Origin: Edwardsiella ictaluri ATCC 33202
Lineage (GTDB): Bacteria > Pseudomonadota > Gammaproteobacteria > Enterobacterales > Enterobacteriaceae
Direction: 5' to 3'
Length of the DNA stretch: 64,000 nt
Assembly: GCF_000264785.1 (NCBI RefSeq)
Contig: NZ_AFJI01000007.1
Span: 26,156 to 90,155, forward strand
Shown: positions 50,285 through 58,010 of the stretch, piece after piece
Numbering within the stretch: the stretch's first letter is position 1
Layout of the letters: every line of letters starts with the position of its first letter
Translations under genes and position numbers: made by a program
The notes under the pieces: generated by a model
Seen by the model: the letters and a program-made list of their open reading frames with translations, nothing else
Database searches by the model: none
What the model was told of the DNA's origin: nothing

Positions 50285-51370
50285 TCATTCTGGCTGCATA
50301 TTCTGGCAACCGGCGGATTTTTCAGCAAACTCTGAGGGGGTCATCCAGCCCGGTGCACAATGGGGATGACGCTGGTTATCGTGTATGCGGCAGGTCTCGA
50401 TTTTGCACCGTGCATCCTCCAGAGAGATGAACCCGTTCTCATTCAGGCACGCCTGCCTTAACCTGCCGTTGAAGGATCCACCGTCGCGTTGTCCGTCGGT
50501 GTTCCAGGGCGGGAGAAGCCGATCCCTATTCCCCCCCTCTGTCCAATATTTCCCCTGCAAATTCAGAACCATTATCGGCTTTCAGCACCTGCGGTAAAGG
50601 ACGCCTGTGCGCTATGCTGTCCAGCATCCCGGCCACGTCTGTCGAACGCAGATGCTGTCTCACGCCTATCCCCAGCTATTCGCGGGTGTAGAGGTCGAAA
50701 TCGTCAATAGGCGCAGCCGTCACCGTCAAACCACGTATCAGAGACAAAATCCATGCCCCAAATCTGGTTTGGAGACAGGCCATGAGGCTGCAGCTGCCGC
50801 CGCTGGGCTGATTTATGGTGGCGTGGCCGTTGAGGCGCAGCGACAGCCCCTGCTCACAGTAGAGGCGGTAGATCCATGTGCGATTATCATGCCATCCCTC
50901 ACGCTGGAGCATCCGGTGTACCCGGTGATCTCCGTAGTGAATTCGCGTTTCGGTGCTCTCCCGGATACGCAGGCGCAGTGCGCTGCCATCGGCAGCAACG
51001 GAACGATACCGTTAGCCCGCAGTGCAAAACAGACCTGTCTTGCGCTGGCACCCTATCGGCGCTGTCAATCCCTGATCCATTCGCACAGAGGTGCCAGCAT
51101 CAGCCCTTTTTTGCCAATACCCCCTGCAGCATCGCCTTGTCGGGGCTGAGATCAATAGCCAGCCTCTCTCTTCAGCCGTAGATTTTCCTCTTCCCGTTGC
51201 CGCATAGGTTTGAGTTCAGAAGGGGAAATTCCGCCGTATTGCTTTCGCTAGGTGTAAAAAGTGGCGTCGGAAATACCCAGCTTGCAGCAGACATCCGGCA
51301 TGGGCGTATCCAGCTCAGTCTGCTTCAGGGCAAAGGCAATCTGCTCTTCAGTGAATCGTGACTTTTTCAT
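50285..51370 (-). mobile_element. Degenerate IS3-family element (IS407-like), both transposase frames broken
   Basis: Read leftward, ATG at 51368-51370 opens an OrfA-like frame (MKKSRFTEEQIAFALKQ, then KLGISDATFYT) that is cut by TAG at 51248-51250 where the family has Trp. The RKQYGGISPSELK block follows in the same frame. OrfB is spread over shifted frames: RREFTTEI-type, REGWHDN-WIYRLYCEQGLSLRL (about 50.85 kb), DFVSD-type, and the C-terminal GSFNGRLRQACLNENGFISLEDARCKIE block ending at TGA 50285-50287. No intact transposase can be made. Terminal repeats and target duplication were not found, so the outer limits are approximate. Confidence 0.8.
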
Positions 51371-52535
51371 CGGTACCACCTCCGCCCAGGGGCGTGTTTC
51401 TCATTCCGGAATTCTGCTTCTGAATGGCGCAGGATTTTGGGGCAGGGTCACTCATAAACAAAGCCGGTGCCTGGGTCAAACTGCATAGCCGGTATTTGCT
51501 GCTGCATAATATATTGACCTGGTGATTCAAAATGAATGGCTGGTTAGTTTCAGCATGTCCAAATTCCGGATAGTAATAAACAGGGTAGCTGACCAGATTG
51601 GCGAATTGCTGTATCACATATCGGTAAAGAGATTTTTCTTCGTCGGATGCATCTTGACCGTAAAACTGCCCAAAAATAACGGCGCGCGGATGGAATTTCC
51701 TGCTGAACGCTATCTGATGTAAGGTACGGTCAAGCTGTTTTTCCGTCACTCCGATATCTTCCAACATCATTATTTTATCGGAATAGCTTCCCTCATAAAT
51801 AGTGGAAAATAGGGACTGTACCAGAGTCATATTTCCACCATCTAATTTACCGCTTACTTTTTTTACAGCCTGACTATTCATTGGCTCGATACCAGTATAA
51901 TGACTCCCATGGGATAGTGTCTCAAAAACTTCACTCAGGCTGTTGTTCATGCTGGCTTTTTTGCTTTTATCAATATCATGCATTTCTTTATTAGAAGACG
52001 CCAGCACCCCGTGCACGCTTGACCAGTTTAGTTCGTGATTAACAAAGCTATGAATGGCTGTCACGTCACTGAAGCCAATGATGATTTTCGGTGTGGATTT
52101 TGAAATATGCTGCCGCTCTGCATGCAAGGCTGGATATAGATTGAATGCCCCAGAACCGCCTCTGATAAACCAGAGGTATCGGACATTTCTGTCACTGAGA
52201 GCATTAATGAGAGTCTGGGCCCGTTTTTCATCCGTGTTGACGTAACCCAGCCTGGTAGGCTGCTGGTTGAGATATCGTTTGTCAACTGAGTAACACTGGC
52301 GGGAAAAGGCCATCTCAATCTCAGGGATGACGTTTTCATCATATTGCGATGAACTCGAAATCAGGAATATTGTCCCCTTTTGGACAGAGTAGCCTTTTCG
52401 CTCATGTGTTACTGGCGGGGGGGCTATTTTTTTTACAGCGGTCTTGGGCGGTGAGGTGGTCGCACAACCTGACAGGAAAAGTAAAAGGGCAGTGATTATT
52501 ATTTCTTTCGACACTCTTATTTTTATCTTAATCAT
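51348..52535 (-). CDS. Lipid-anchored S66-family peptidase (LD-carboxypeptidase/MccF-like)
   Basis: 395 aa. A lipoprotein signal peptide ends at the lipobox LSGC (Cys24). The S66 fold marks are RGGSG (125-129), the nucleophile Ser156 in GFSDVT, Glu259 in MLEDIGV and His327 in GHAET, the Ser-Glu-His triad. Cytoplasmic LdcA trims recycled muropeptides, and MccF hydrolyses microcin C. A lipid-anchored form would work in the periplasm on cross-wall or incoming peptides. ATG 52535 has AAGGAA. The frame runs into the IS3-type remnant, so the last 35-40 residues are probably foreign. The catalytic core is complete. It is AT-rich. Confidence 0.75.
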   Translation of the reverse strand: MIKIKIRVSKEIIITALLLFLSGCATTSPPKTAVKKIAPPPVTHERKGYSVQKGTIFLISSSSQYDENVIPEIEMAFSRQCYSVDKRYLNQQPTRLGYVNTDEKRAQTLINALSDRNVRYLWFIRGGSGAFNLYPALHAERQHISKSTPKIIIGFSDVTAIHSFVNHELNWSSVHGVLASSNKEMHDIDKSKKASMNNSLSEVFETLSHGSHYTGIEPMNSQAVKKVSGKLDGGNMTLVQSLFSTIYEGSYSDKIMMLEDIGVTEKQLDRTLHQIAFSRKFHPRAVIFGQFYGQDASDEEKSLYRYVIQQFANLVSYPVYYYPEFGHAETNQPFILNHQVNILCSSKYRLCSLTQAPALFMSDPAPKSCAIQKQNSGMRNTPLGGGGTDEKVTIH

Positions 52536-52626
52536 ATATTTCCTTAGTAATAAGCTTTAGTTAGATTAACATCTGCTATGCAGTCGAAGATATTTTCGCC
52601 TCAGTTATTGTTGGTATAGTTTAGAC

Positions 52627-52806
52627 TGTCCCCAGAATCGTAGGAATATGCGATCCTCACGACGAGGCTCGCTCAAAGCCCTCCGGGCTGACGCCACCTA
52701 GGTGACTGTGGCGGCGAGCCTGGTTGTAGCTGACTTCAATATAATCGAAGATATCCGCCCATGCCAACCTCGAGTCTGTAAATGATTCTGTGTAACTGCC
52801 ATCGCA
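52627..52806 (-). mobile_element. IS3-family transposase C-terminal fragment
   Basis: Read leftward, the frame gives AWADIFDYIEVSYNQARRHS then HLGGVSPEGFERASS and TGA at 52657-52659. This is the end of an OrfB DDE transposase (YN-x3-RHS-x-LG). A TGTCCCCAG end at 52627 fits an IS3-group terminal repeat. The rest of the element is missing, and an IS256 fragment abuts it. Confidence 0.75.
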
Positions 52807-52990
52807 TTAAAGGTGATCGCTAAGGCGATCACTGAACTCGATAATAAAATGGCTCATAGCCAGCCGCCAGTTCTGGATCGGTATACTCCATTTTTCGATA
52901 CGGTCTGTATCGCCAGATAAATCACCTTACGCACCGAGCTATCCGTCGGGAATATTTGCGTTTCTTGATGGCCGTCCGTATCACGCTGTT
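52807..52990 (-). mobile_element. IS256-family (mutator-type) transposase C-terminal fragment
   Basis: Leftward frame with a shift near 52950: NSVIRTAIKKRK, then SSVRKVIYLAIQTVSKKW and SIPIQNWRLAMSHFIIEFSD ending DHL with TAA at 52807-52809. This is the last 55-60 residues of an IS256 transposase. Its N-terminal side is joined directly to an IS481 fragment. Confidence 0.75.
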
Positions 52991-53176
52991 AGGAGCGCGA
53001 CGGCTGCGATTTATCAATGCATCCACGCCGCCTTCATCAGCCAGCTCGCGAGAACGATAAAATGTATCACGTGAGACATCCATGATTTTATAGGATTTTT
53101 CCATATTGCTGAGCTCTTCAGCCAGATTGGGAAAACCTGTTTTATGTTTGATAACGGGATTGGTAGTATGAAGCAT
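52988..53176 (-). mobile_element. IS481-family transposase N-terminal fragment
   Basis: ATG at 53174-53176 starts MLHTTNPVIKHKTG with an HTH (SYKIMDVSRDTFYRSREL) and the INRSRRAPN motif, the beginning of an IS481 transposase. At residue 63 it passes in frame into IS256 sequence. The resulting 107-codon ORF (52922-53245, from an upstream start) is therefore a chimera without likely function. Confidence 0.75.
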
Positions 53177-53332
53177 GAGAGTTACCTTGTGTTTTGTATA
53201 AGGATCCGACACCCATATCACAACCGGTAACTCTGAACCTTTCAAGGCTATGTGTCAGATCAAGTCGAGACTAATACAGGGGGCGACCATTTCATTCGCA
53301 AAGCCCGTTACAGAAGTAAACGATTGACGTTG

Positions 53333-55033
53333 TCATCCATAGACACGTGCTCTTTTCGCCATCAACTCGTTATGTAATTTTTGCTTCATTTCCAAGTGAT
53401 TAAAATAGCTTAATGTCTTATCAACAACAGAAGGATTAATGCCCACATTACTTACGATGCTATCCATACGATAGCCCTCGCCCACGACATCGAAGACACT
53501 AGATAGCCGAGTATTCACCCGTTTTAACGTAAACGGAGATAAAAACTCATTATACGAATGTCCACCACTATTAAAAAGCATGGCTGAGGCAAGTACATGA
53601 ATATAAACTAGAGGGTTTGTTTTATTAAAACAAAAGGCTTCTATTTCTTTTAGATATTGCAATACCCTAGCTTGACACAGCATCGTACCTGATATGCCAT
53701 TTGATCGCGCGTGCACCAGTTTTGAGTTAACATTGACAACTAACGGTGCATATTCACTAAATGATGCTTGGTCTACAGGCCGAATGAATGTGGTCGCTTT
53801 ATCTCTATAGGCAATATCATCACGTGGTAAAGGATGATAGCTTTTCATCATACCCATATGCGCACTTGTGACATGTGACTGATTCGACTTTATCGTCTTC
53901 CCCTTGATATCGTCATCGTAGACACCGGTATTATATATATCAATAGGTAGACATTTTATCCATGCTACGGCCACAGACAAAAATGATAGTTTAACTATTT
54001 TTTCAAGCTTGCCCCTTTCCTCAAGGGGTATTCCACCATACCCTACACCAACTTTAATATTTGCTATCGCATCTGAATATTCCTTGTGTATTAAGTCATC
54101 TCGATCAATGGCGTTACCGGATAACGTTCTAGACAATATATCATCGTCTTCATTCAACAATTTCATGTTTTCACAAATTAAAGCATCAAGCTCGCCCTCA
54201 TCGATCGCATGCAGGTTATTAATAAGATAATTAAATGAGAATTGAGTTTCAAAATAATTTCTCACGGGATCTCTATTTATAAAAGTACTACCCGTTGCCA
54301 CGTGATACTCAGGATGTAACTTACAGAATTCAACGATTAGCTTGTCAAAGGACACATAATTCTCACTGGTTCTCCCGGTAAAAAGAAAAGACGATATCTC
54401 ACTGTTTTTTTGTGGGAAATCCTTGATTGCCATAAGCAATGCCGTTGAAGGTGATATTTTATATGCTTTTAAATTCTTGGGGTCATCAGCATATATTTCA
54501 GGCGCTGGAATCATAGCCATTTCAGATTTCATATCTTTAATTTCAGTTAATTCAAGCCTAGCATCCAGAGACCTATAACTGCTTCCTATTTTATATAAAT
54601 CAGGAGAAGCATTAAAGTCATCCTCAAGTTTTCTCACAATACTCGCTAGCGTGCCTTTGATATTATCATCATGGTTGCCGTAAGTTATAGTTACAATAGG
54701 ATTGCCTGTATCATCTTTTTTTTCTTTGAAGGTTAATGCTTCAAATTCATCACTAAAAGAGACATCAACCTCTTTTATGTCACTAACAACAGCATCCGAC
54801 AACGCATCATGTATTGTTCTTACATTATCCATAAAACCTATAGTTTTTGGATCTCTATTGATGTGTTTATCAATAAGACATATAGCCTCATGATCAATTC
54901 CCGGATTTAATATTCCGAGTACAACCTTAGCTATCTGTGTAGGCATTGAGCTTTTTTCGTCCACGACAGGCTTTTTAATGTTCTTGTCAGGTGAAAATGC
55001 TCTAGCATAGGTATTGACTGATGTGTCTCTCAT
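53333..55033 (-). CDS. Large low-GC protein of unknown function, effector-like
   Basis: 566 aa from ATG 55031-55033 (a GTG four codons up is possible). No signal peptide or membrane segment is visible. The first 40 residues are polar and Ser/Lys-rich, as in type III secreted proteins. Two blocks look like active-site motifs: HARSNGISGT at residues 441-450 and NSGGHSYNE at 489-497. The His-Gly-rich pair inside a helical C-terminal domain recalls, only loosely, SidE-type phosphodiesterase domains of Legionella effectors. No family was recognised with confidence. AT-rich, alone, between IS fragments and tRNA-Phe: probably acquired. Confidence 0.65.
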   Translation of the reverse strand: MRDTSVNTYARAFSPDKNIKKPVVDEKSSMPTQIAKVVLGILNPGIDHEAICLIDKHINRDPKTIGFMDNVRTIHDALSDAVVSDIKEVDVSFSDEFEALTFKEKKDDTGNPIVTITYGNHDDNIKGTLASIVRKLEDDFNASPDLYKIGSSYRSLDARLELTEIKDMKSEMAMIPAPEIYADDPKNLKAYKISPSTALLMAIKDFPQKNSEISSFLFTGRTSENYVSFDKLIVEFCKLHPEYHVATGSTFINRDPVRNYFETQFSFNYLINNLHAIDEGELDALICENMKLLNEDDDILSRTLSGNAIDRDDLIHKEYSDAIANIKVGVGYGGIPLEERGKLEKIVKLSFLSVAVAWIKCLPIDIYNTGVYDDDIKGKTIKSNQSHVTSAHMGMMKSYHPLPRDDIAYRDKATTFIRPVDQASFSEYAPLVVNVNSKLVHARSNGISGTMLCQARVLQYLKEIEAFCFNKTNPLVYIHVLASAMLFNSGGHSYNEFLSPFTLKRVNTRLSSVFDVVGEGYRMDSIVSNVGINPSVVDKTLSYFNHLEMKQKLHNELMAKRARVYG

Positions 55034-55279
55034 AACAGCTACCACACTAATGGTTTATATGATTATAATTAGCATACATTCTTAAATGCATAAAATCTAT
55101 TGTGTATGGGGCGCAACGGGCTTATTAAGTATTGTCGTTATTGGTGAATAATGCTGTCTATTCGTATGTTTTTGGTTGAAAAAACTAATTTTTCAGATTG
55201 GTATTTCCCAGCATGTTCCAACTACATGATTTTTAGTCGCTGGGGTCAGCCACTGCATTGAACTAACAGAATAAAATAT
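55034..55279. other. AT-rich gap upstream of the effector-like gene
   Basis: About 245 bp without a gene. It should carry the leftward promoter of the 566-residue protein gene. No operator was recognised. Confidence 0.4.
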
Positions 55280-55345
55280 ATTCATTCAACAAAGCCTTTT
55301 GTTGAATGAATCGAACCTTTAGGTGATAGGCAGATCTGATCGCTA
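55280..55345. mobile_element. IS5/IS903-like ends facing each other
   Basis: ATTCATTCAACAAA-GCCT-TTTGTTGAATGAAT (55280-55311) is a perfect 14-bp inverted repeat. Each arm with its neighbour resembles the GGCTTTGTTGAATAAATC terminal repeat of IS903-type elements. The rightward continuation (ATCGAAC-TTT, then AGATCTGATCGC) also recalls the IS903 subterminal sequence. No transposase remains. Confidence 0.5.
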
Positions 55346-55384
55346 CAGTCGTTTCAGCATCGGGTTCCCAGGGCAAAGCAGAAG

Positions 55385-55590
55385 GGTGATGCCTCCAGTC
55401 AGTTGGAGTGGTACCTTTCGATAAAGGCACCAATCAGCTTCTTGTGGAGCTTCACAGAGCGAGAGAAGCAGATGGTTTTGCAAGCGAATCGCTTGATGCG
55501 CGTTTTGAACGTCAGGTTGTTACGCCCGATATGCTGCGTGAAGATTTTCCTGGTCAGATGTATCTCGCGGGGGGAGCTCACCCCTGATAG
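55385..55590 (-). mobile_element. IS1-family element, 3' fragment
   Basis: The leftward frame ending at 55399 gives GREIHLTRKIFTQHIGRNNL-type and RFACKTICFSRSVKLHKKLI blocks, the C-terminal end of an IS1 transposase. GGTGATGCCTCCAGT at 55385-55399 fits an IS1 terminal repeat. The upstream part is lost near 55585. It lies 180 bp from tRNA-Phe. Confidence 0.75.
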
Positions 55591-55729
55591 TAAAAAGGGG
55601 GATAAAGTTTATCGAATCGGGCTATACCCTCATTTGTACCCTCGCAAGGGGCTTGATGTGGGTAGAAATTGGTAGAGTTGGGTTGAAACGGAGGATTGTG
55701 AAGGTGCTGATTCTGGCGGGCTTAGAATA

Positions 55730-55757
55730 CAAAAACGGACCCCCGTGGAGGTCCGTT
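55730..55757 (-). terminator. Terminator of the tRNA-Phe gene
   Basis: On the minus strand AACGGACC / GGTCCGTT forms an 8-bp perfect stem followed by TTTTTG, about 10 bp after the tRNA 3' end. Confidence 0.8.
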
Positions 55758-55767
55758 GATATGAATT

Positions 55768-55843
55768 TGGTGCCCGGACTCGGAATCGAACCAAGGACAC
55801 GGGGATTTTCAATCCCCTGCTCTACCGACTGAGCTATCCGGGC
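55768..55843 (-). tRNA. pheV: tRNA-Phe (anticodon GAA)
   Basis: 76 nt, including the encoded CCA end at 55768-55770. The acceptor stem GCCCGGA / TCCGGGC, D loop AGTCGGTAGA, anticodon stem-loop GGGGATTGAAAATCCCC with GAA, and T loop TTCGATT are those of E. coli tRNA-Phe, with which it appears identical. pheU or pheV naming is arbitrary. Its 3' end faces the IS-rich low-GC part, the usual orientation for an island integrated at this tRNA. Confidence 0.98.
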
Positions 55844-55983
55844 AACGGGGCGTATTAAACTGGATCTTTCGGCCTGCGTCAACGGAAAATCTTCATCCGG
55901 TAGTTTATGTGCGTGTTTTTTCAGCATATCCGGGCTGGGCGCTGCCTTGCCCTTGGTGCCTGCACCCGGCGTGGTACCCGTGG

Positions 55984-56031
55984 GGCTACCGGACTACCGG
56001 ACTACCGGACTACCGGACTACCGGGCTACCG
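55984..56031 (+). repeat. Tandem octanucleotide repeat, six copies of GRCTACCG
   Basis: Six head-to-tail 8-bp units: GGCTACCG, four of GACTACCG, then GGCTACCG. A seventh degenerate unit follows. It lies between tRNA-Phe and nikR, about 120 bp before the nikR start. No convincing ORF covers it, so copy-number change would act on transcription or RNA structure rather than on a reading frame. Confidence 0.9.
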
Positions 56032-56155
56032 GGCGTAGGGCTGTGGTATCACCCCTTCGGCACGGTGTGTTCTGCTTCCCGCCCGTATAGGCCGGTTTTT
56101 TCAGCGACGGATCTTTGTCATACTGCAGCCATTAAACCGCGACAGGAGTCGAATG

Positions 56156-56593
56156 ATGCAACGCGTAACCCTTTCTCTCGATGACGATCTGATGGCGGAG
56201 ATCGATGCCATCATCAGGGCCGGTAACTACCAGAACCGCTCTGAGGTTATCCGCGATCTGGCGCGGGCGGGGCTGCAGAGTATGGCGCAGGCACCGTCAC
56301 CGAGTGCCTGCTGTGTGGCGGCGCTGTTTTACGTTTATGACCATGAGTCGCGCGAGCTCTCCAAGCGCCTGACCCGTACCTTTCACGATCATCACGATCT
56401 TTCGCTGGCCAGCCTGCATGTGCACCTGGATCACGGTAGCTGCCTCGAGGTTTCGCTGCTGAAGGGGGCTGGGGGCGAGGTGACGCGCTTTGCTGAGCGG
56501 GTGATCGCCGAGCGTGGGGTGCGCCATGGCAAGCTGGTGGTGGTGCCGGGCGACGAAGGGGTGGCGCCACCACATCCCCATTCCCACGATTGA
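56156..56593 (+). CDS. nikR: Nickel-responsive regulator NikR
   Basis: Ribbon-helix-helix repressor of nickel uptake. It has 145 aa (E. coli 133). The RHH part MQRVTLSLDDDLMAEID, then NRSEVIRDLARAGL is followed by the ACT-like nickel domain with the HHDLSLASLHVHLDHGSCLE ligand stretch (His and Cys). Start 56156 has AGGAG at seven bases, and ATG 56153 is also possible. The His-rich tail PPHPHSHD is an addition. No nikABCDE genes are adjacent, so its target must lie elsewhere. It is convergent with mltC, 15 bp away. Confidence 0.94.
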   Translation: MQRVTLSLDDDLMAEIDAIIRAGNYQNRSEVIRDLARAGLQSMAQAPSPSACCVAALFYVYDHESRELSKRLTRTFHDHHDLSLASLHVHLDHGSCLEVSLLKGAGGEVTRFAERVIAERGVRHGKLVVVPGDEGVAPPHPHSHD

Positions 56594-56608
56594 GGCGACG
56601 CCGCGTCC

Positions 56609-57688
56609 TTAGCGGATGCGGCGGTAGTTTTTCTGCGTGTTGTTGACCTTATACAGATAGCGACGCGACTCGGCGGACGGGTGACGCTGGGTCAGCGCCT
56701 CATACACATCGCCGGGCGACATCTGGTTGATGATGTTGACCGCCTGTCCTTTATCGCTGGAGAAGATGCGCAGCACGCTGCCGGCGCCGCCGTTATAGGC
56801 GGTGATCACCGCGTAGCGGCGTGAGGTGGTGTTCTGGATCCCGCCCAGATAGGTGTTCTGCAGGATAGCCAGATAGGCGGTGCCGGTATCAATGTTTTTC
56901 TCCGGGTCAAACAGATAGCTGCGGCTGGGGGTACCCCACTTGCCTTTGGAGACAAACACATCCTTGCCGGCGGTGTGCTGCATTACCTGCATCAGCCCCA
57001 GCGCGTCGGAGCGGCTGACGGCATAGGGGTTAAAGCTGGACTCCGTCTGCATGATGGCCAGGATCAGCGACTCGTCGACGCCATAGCGCTCTGAGGCACG
57101 CCGTACCATGTCCAGATATTTGTGCGCCCGCTTGTCCAGGTGGTTGGGCACCAGCTGAATGGTGACGGAATAGATGACATGCAGCCCGGATGTCCGCTTC
57201 ATCAGCTTGTTCTGCAGCAGATAGTCGGCAAAGCTGTTGGCTCGCCCAGACCAGCGGATCGGCTGACCGGTGTTGTCGAGCACCTGGCCATAGAGGAACG
57301 GCTCCCGGCTGGGTTTGATGTCGTTGGCGTCGGAGTAGAGATCGATAGAGCTGGGATCGTCGCCCATCAGCAGGGTAGTGACGATGGCCTGACGCAGGGT
57401 TTCCGCCGGGTTAAGGGTGGCGATGGTCTCGATGGTTATCTGCCCGGTCTCAAAGTTGATATGGCTGCGGGTCAGGTATCGGTCACTGTATTTTACATAG
57501 TCCTTGGGCCCGGCGATCAGCACCTCGTTAATCCCCCAGATATTCTCGATATTGTGGGCAAACTGCCCCATTAGAATATCGAACCCGTTGGTATCTTTTA
57601 TATATTCTTCACCGTTGCTATCGGGCTTCTTGCCGGAACATGAGATCAACAACGGGGCGATTAACGCCAGCGCAAGGACTTTCTTCAT
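56609..57688 (-). CDS. mltC: Membrane-bound lytic murein transglycosylase C, MltC
   Basis: Outer-membrane lipoprotein that cleaves peptidoglycan to 1,6-anhydromuropeptides. It has 359 aa, identical in length to E. coli MltC. The lipobox LLISC ends at Cys17. The SLT domain has catalytic Glu in [23 protein letters not shown] (read in parts) and AYNGGAGSV. The start MKKVLALAL is preferred to one four codons upstream. It follows yggX and mutY, the same order as E. coli. Confidence 0.97.
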   Translation of the reverse strand: MKKVLALALIAPLLISCSGKKPDSNGEEYIKDTNGFDILMGQFAHNIENIWGINEVLIAGPKDYVKYSDRYLTRSHINFETGQITIETIATLNPAETLRQAIVTTLLMGDDPSSIDLYSDANDIKPSREPFLYGQVLDNTGQPIRWSGRANSFADYLLQNKLMKRTSGLHVIYSVTIQLVPNHLDKRAHKYLDMVRRASERYGVDESLILAIMQTESSFNPYAVSRSDALGLMQVMQHTAGKDVFVSKGKWGTPSRSYLFDPEKNIDTGTAYLAILQNTYLGGIQNTTSRRYAVITAYNGGAGSVLRIFSSDKGQAVNIINQMSPGDVYEALTQRHPSAESRRYLYKVNNTQKNYRRIR

Positions 57689-57735
57689 TGTAACAGCCAT
57701 ATCTGAATGACATCAGGGCGCGGCTGCGCCCGCTT

Positions 57736-58008
57736 TTACTGATTCGGTGGCGTATAGCCTTCGATGTGGACGTCGTGGCCCTCGAACAGAAATTTCTCCA
57801 TCTCCCGGGCCAGCAGACTACGGTCATCCGGGTTCATCATATTCAGTTTCTTTTCGTTGATCAGCATGGTTTGCTTGGCCATCCACTGACCCCAGGCCTC
57901 TTTGGAGATGTGATCATAGATGCGCTTGCCCAGATCGCCGGGGTAGCTTTGAAAGTCCAGCCCCTCGGCCTCACGGTTGAGGAACGTACAAAACACGGTT
58001 CTGCTCAT
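57736..58008 (-). CDS. yggX: Probable Fe(2+)-trafficking protein YggX
   Basis: Small cytoplasmic protein linked to iron supply and protection of Fe-S clusters from oxidation. It has 90 aa (E. coli 91). The start [19 protein letters not shown], the block [17 protein letters not shown] and the [13 protein letters not shown] end are those of the family. It lies 2 bp after mutY, whose product carries an Fe-S cluster, and is probably co-transcribed with mltC. Confidence 0.96.
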   Translation of the reverse strand: MSRTVFCTFLNREAEGLDFQSYPGDLGKRIYDHISKEAWGQWMAKQTMLINEKKLNMMNPDDRSLLAREMEKFLFEGHDVHIEGYTPPNQ

Positions 58009-58010
58009 GC

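Noticed and set aside
55909..56184. 91-codon ORF covering the octanucleotide repeat
   Set aside because: It overlaps the nikR start and the tRNA upstream region and has no ribosome site. The repeat makes a low-complexity peptide by chance.
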